DNA from: Clostridiales bacterium | GTDB lineage: Bacteria; Bacillota; Clostridia; Oscillospirales; Ruminococcaceae | Length of the DNA stretch: 6,718 nucleotides | Direction of reading: 5' to 3' | NCBI GenBank assembly: GCA_012800685.1 | Contig: JAAZIT010000460.1 | Coordinates: 1-6,718 of the forward strand | Part shown: one piece after another, positions 4,193 through 6,718 of the stretch | Layout: every line of letters starts with the position of its first letter | How positions within the stretch are numbered: the stretch's first letter is position 1 | Translations under genes and position numbers: made by a program | The notes under the pieces: model-generated | Told to the model about the DNA's origin: nothing | The model's input: only the letters and a program-made list of their open reading frames with translations | The model's database searches: none

Positions 4193-6277
4193 TTGAAAAA
4201 ATTTGACTGCACAAAAATTAAAAACATAGCTATAGCTGGACACGCTGGTTCAGGAAAGACTTCACTTTTTGAGGCTTTGCTGTACAAGAGCGGCTGCACT
4301 GATAGACTAGGAAAGATATATGATGGTAATACAGTTTCAGATTTTAATTCTGAAGAAATTAAAAGACAAGGTTCAATTTATACAACACTTGCCAATTTCG
4401 AAAAGGACGGATTTAAAATTAATCTTATAGATACTCCTGGATTATTCGACTACGCAAGCGAAATGATTGAGGGTATTTATGCTAGTAACACCGTTATGAT
4501 TACTGTTTCAGGTAAATCAGGTGTAAAGGTTGGAACACACAAGGCTTATGACTATGCTGTTGATATGAAAAAACCAAGAATGTTTGTTGTTACAAAGCTT
4601 GACGACGATAACGCAAACTTTAATAATGTTTTGACTGAACTTAAGGCTGAATTTGGACCGACTGTATGTCCGGTTGTTGTTCCGGTAATTGCTGATAGAA
4701 AAATTGTTTCATATGTAAACCTTATTGAAATGAAGGCTTATAAATATGATGATAAGGGCAATGCAGTTGAAACTGAAATGCCTACAGCTGAAATCTCGGA
4801 TAAAATGGATTATCGTATCAGTGGTCTTATTGAGGCTGTTTCTGAGGCAGTTGCTGAAACTGATGAGGAGCTTTTTGAAAAGTTTTTCTCAGGTGAGCCT
4901 TTCACTCAAAAAGAGCTAGTTGACGGCATACATAAGGGAATAAATGAGGGTATTATTACTCCTGTTACCTGTGTTTCATCAACATCACTAGCAGGAGTTG
5001 ATATGCTTTTAAAAGAAATTTCCTTGCTAGTTCCTACGATTTCAGAAAAAGCTAAGAAAACAGTTGAAACTCAATCAGGAGATTTAATTGAAATAGATTG
5101 TGATGAAAAACAACCTCTTGTGGCTTTTGTGTTTAAAACCTTAGCAGACCCTTTTGTTGGAAAAATGTCATTTATGAAAATTCTAAGCGGTAAAATCTCA
5201 AGTGGTATGGAGGTTGTAAATGCTACAACTGGCTTAACTGAAAAGGTCGGAAAGCTTATGTATCTCTTTGGCAAAAAGCAGGTAGACGCTAATGAGGCAT
5301 ATGCAGGAGATATTGTTATAGCTTCTAAAATGAACTGTAACACTAACGATACAATTTGTGATAGCTCAAGGGTTGTAAAATTAGAAGCAGTTAAATTCCC
5401 AAATCCATGCTTTAGCGTTGCTGTAAGAGCTAAGACTCAAGGTGACGAAAGCAAGATTGGGTTAGCAATAAATAGAATTCTTGAAGAGGATTTGACAATT
5501 TCATATGCTATGGACGAATCAACTAAAGAGCAAATTCTTAGCGGACTTGGGGAACAGCACATTACAAGCGTTCTTTCAAAGCTTAAAAATGATTTTGGTG
5601 CAAATATTGAGACTTCTATTCCTAAGATTTCATATCGTGAGACTATAAGGAAAAAAGTTAAGGTTCAAGGAAAATACAAAAAACAATCAGGCGGACATGG
5701 ACAGTATGGTGACGTTTGGATTGAATTTGAGCCTTGTATTTCTGATGATTTAGTATTTGAAGAAAAGGTATTCGGTGGAGCAGTTCCTAGAAACTACTTC
5801 CCAGCAGTTGAAAAAGGACTTCAAGATTCAATCAAAAAGGGAATTTTAGCAGGATTTCCAGTAGTTGGATTAAAGGCGATTTTAGTTGATGGTTCTTATC
5901 ACCCTGTAGATTCATCTGAAATGGCGTTTAGAATGGCTGCTTCATTAGCATATAAAGAGGGACTAAAGCAAGCTGAACCAGTGCTTTTAGAGCCTATTGG
6001 CGCACTTAATGTAATTGTTCCAGATGATAAAACCGGAGACATTATGGGCGAGCTTAATAAGCGCAGAGGTAGAGTTCTTGGCATGAATCCTGCTCAAAAG
6101 CAGGGGACAACGGAGGTTGTTGCAGAAGTACCAATGGCAGAAATGCAAGACTTTGCAATGCTTTTAAGACAGGTTACACGTGGTGTGGGCGAATTTACTT
6201 TTGAAAAAGTAAGATATGAAGCACTTCCTCCACAATTTGTTGGTGATGTAATTGCTAAAAATGCTTTAACTGAGTAA
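4193..6277 (+). CDS. fusA2: Elongation factor G paralogue (EF-G2-like translational GTPase)
   Basis: A 694-residue cytoplasmic GTPase with the full EF-G domain order. The G domain spans about 1-290: P-loop GHAGSGKT 16-23, switch I region RQGSI 58-62, DTPGL 80-84, TKLD 134-137, SS near 262-263. Domain II is about 305-400, III about 405-480, IV about 483-600 (GGHGQYGDVWIEFEP 500-514; GSYHPVDSS 567-575, which holds the tip His570), and V about 601-690 (PDDKTGDIMGELNKRRG 610-626). The G motifs differ from housekeeping EF-G (AHIDAGKT, RGITI, DTPGH, NKMD) and fit the second EF-G group widespread in Clostridia. Position 84 is Leu where the canonical catalytic His sits, and Thr134 replaces Asn. Domain IV looks competent for the ribosomal A site. 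Whether it translocates, recycles ribosomes or acts under stress is unknown. It is monocistronic, with its own promoter, a TTG start and a terminator about 300 bp downstream. Codon use resembles its neighbours. Confidence 0.93.
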   Translation: MKKFDCTKIKNIAIAGHAGSGKTSLFEALLYKSGCTDRLGKIYDGNTVSDFNSEEIKRQGSIYTTLANFEKDGFKINLIDTPGLFDYASEMIEGIYASNTVMITVSGKSGVKVGTHKAYDYAVDMKKPRMFVVTKLDDDNANFNNVLTELKAEFGPTVCPVVVPVIADRKIVSYVNLIEMKAYKYDDKGNAVETEMPTAEISDKMDYRISGLIEAVSEAVAETDEELFEKFFSGEPFTQKELVDGIHKGINEGIITPVTCVSSTSLAGVDMLLKEISLLVPTISEKAKKTVETQSGDLIEIDCDEKQPLVAFVFKTLADPFVGKMSFMKILSGKISSGMEVVNATTGLTEKVGKLMYLFGKKQVDANEAYAGDIVIASKMNCNTNDTICDSSRVVKLEAVKFPNPCFSVAVRAKTQGDESKIGLAINRILEEDLTISYAMDESTKEQILSGLGEQHITSVLSKLKNDFGANIETSIPKISYRETIRKKVKVQGKYKKQSGGHGQYGDVWIEFEPCISDDLVFEEKVFGGAVPRNYFPAVEKGLQDSIKKGILAGFPVVGLKAILVDGSYHPVDSSEMAFRMAASLAYKEGLKQAEPVLLEPIGALNVIVPDDKTGDIMGELNKRRGRVLGMNPAQKQGTTEVVAEVPMAEMQDFAMLLRQVTRGVGEFTFEKVRYEALPPQFVGDVIAKNALTE

Positions 6278-6573
6278 TGATATTTTTGAATTTAAGATTT
6301 ATTTAATAAATTAAACCTATTGTGACGAGATATAATTTAATTGATTTTTATATTATTAACTGGCAAACTGGCAATATGGCGAATTGGTAAACTGTTAGCT
6401 AGAAAAATTTAATTAGCTTACTAGTAGACTGCCACTAAGCCATAGCCACTAGAAAACTAGTAACTGCAAACTATCAAATAAACTTAAAACTAACAAACTT
6501 AAACCGAAAACTAGCAACTAGCAACTAGAAAATTAATAATTAGAATCTAACATACTAAAAATTAACAACTAAC
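6278..6573. other. Gene-free, low-complexity stretch with degenerate short repeats
   Basis: I see no credible gene or RNA here. The + strand is A-rich and built from variants of AACTGGC and AACTAGC. Five 8-bp units run from 6358 to 6397 (AACTGGCA twice, then ATATGGCG, AATTGGTA, AACTGTTA). Three 7-bp units run from 6509 to 6529 (AACTAGC twice, then AACTAGA). CTAG occurs seven times between 6399 and 6528, and ACTAG/CTAGT (6448-6461) could form a weak 5-bp hairpin. The same AACTGGC motif forms the left arm of the terminator that follows. Confidence 0.6.
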
Positions 6574-6606
6574 AAACTGGCACTGTAATAAAACAGTGCC
6601 AGTTTT
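6574..6606 (+). terminator. Intrinsic terminator downstream of the EF-G paralogue
   Basis: AAACTGGCACTGT (6574-6586) pairs perfectly with ACAGTGCCAGTTT (6593-6605), a 13-bp stem with a 6-base loop AATAAA, and TTTT at 6603-6606. It lies 297 bp after the EF-G paralogue stop, so the transcript would have a long non-coding tail unless it ends earlier. The T-run after the stem is short and broken by GTG. Confidence 0.8.
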
Positions 6607-6718
6607 GTGTTTGCATAATTTAGTTTTGTGTTTGCATAATTTAGTTTTGTGTTTGCATAATTTAGTTTTGTGTTTGCATAATTTAGTTTTGTGTTTGCAT
6701 AATTTAGTTTTGTGTTTG
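6601..6718. repeat. Perfect 21-bp tandem repeat array running off the window
   Basis: Five identical units of AGTTTTGTGTTTGCATAATT plus T (6601-6621, 6622-6642, 6643-6663, 6664-6684, 6685-6705) and 13 bases of a sixth (6706-6718). The array is T-rich on the + strand (12 T, 4 A, 4 G, 1 C per unit). It begins inside the 3' arm of the terminator hairpin, whose AGTTTT is the first part of unit 1. There are no spacers, so it is not a CRISPR array. Full length is unknown because it is cut by the window edge. Confidence 0.95.

Noticed and set aside
5071..6084. Antisense frames inside the EF-G paralogue
   Set aside because: The sense frame is a full-length, motif-complete EF-G family protein; the antisense frames have no recognisable content.
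6601..6718. Repeat array as a CRISPR array
   Set aside because: The 21-bp units are directly adjacent with no unique spacers, and the unit is too short and AT-rich.
6602..6718. Open frames through the 21-bp repeats (+ strand VLCLHNL repeats, - strand KLCKHKT or NYANTKL repeats)
   Set aside because: A 21-bp unit is seven codons, so any frame without a stop stays open automatically. I see no start codon with a ribosome binding site. A - strand gene entering from beyond the window cannot be fully excluded.

Overview
The window looks like a piece of a low-GC Firmicutes genome, most likely class Clostridia. The DNA is AT-rich, the ribosome binding sites are strong GGAG types, two genes start with TTG, and two promoters have sigma-A-like boxes. 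The genes are of families common in gut Clostridia. Genus cannot be fixed from the sequence alone.

Positions 1-3396 hold an energy-coupling-factor (ECF) vitamin transporter operon on the + strand. It encodes the EcfT transmembrane coupler (5' end outside the window), a fused double ATPase carrying both EcfA-type domains, a membrane S component (substrate binder), and a 78-residue protein with eight cysteines of the 'cysteine-rich small domain' type. A dedicated T/AA/S set next to that cysteine-rich protein points to a corrinoid (B12-type) substrate, but this rests on family associations and not on a visible riboswitch. EcfT and the ATPase would form the motor, the S component would bind the substrate, and the small protein may handle a metal or corrinoid in the cytoplasm.

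The ecfT/ATPase junction carries a tandem duplication of about 178 bp. The first copy keeps the end of ecfT and has a nonsense-mutated ATPase start; the second copy keeps the working ATPase start and has a nonsense-mutated ecfT end. The 3' end of the cysteine-rich gene is also repeated: two further, diverged copies of its last codons lie downstream, before a bidirectional terminator at 3621-3664.

A convergent 87-codon gene of unknown function lies at 3663-3926 on the - strand. It is divergent from a 694-codon elongation factor G paralogue (4193-6277), and the 266-bp gap between them holds a good promoter for each.

From 6278 to the end no gene is visible. This stretch holds degenerate 8-bp and 7-bp repeats, a strong terminator hairpin (6574-6606), and a perfect 21-bp tandem repeat that starts in the hairpin's 3' arm and runs off the window edge. 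A recurring theme is that three of the gene borders have been remodelled by local tandem duplication. I did not find a clearly new biological system; the most unusual points are these duplications and the atypical GTPase motifs of the EF-G paralogue.
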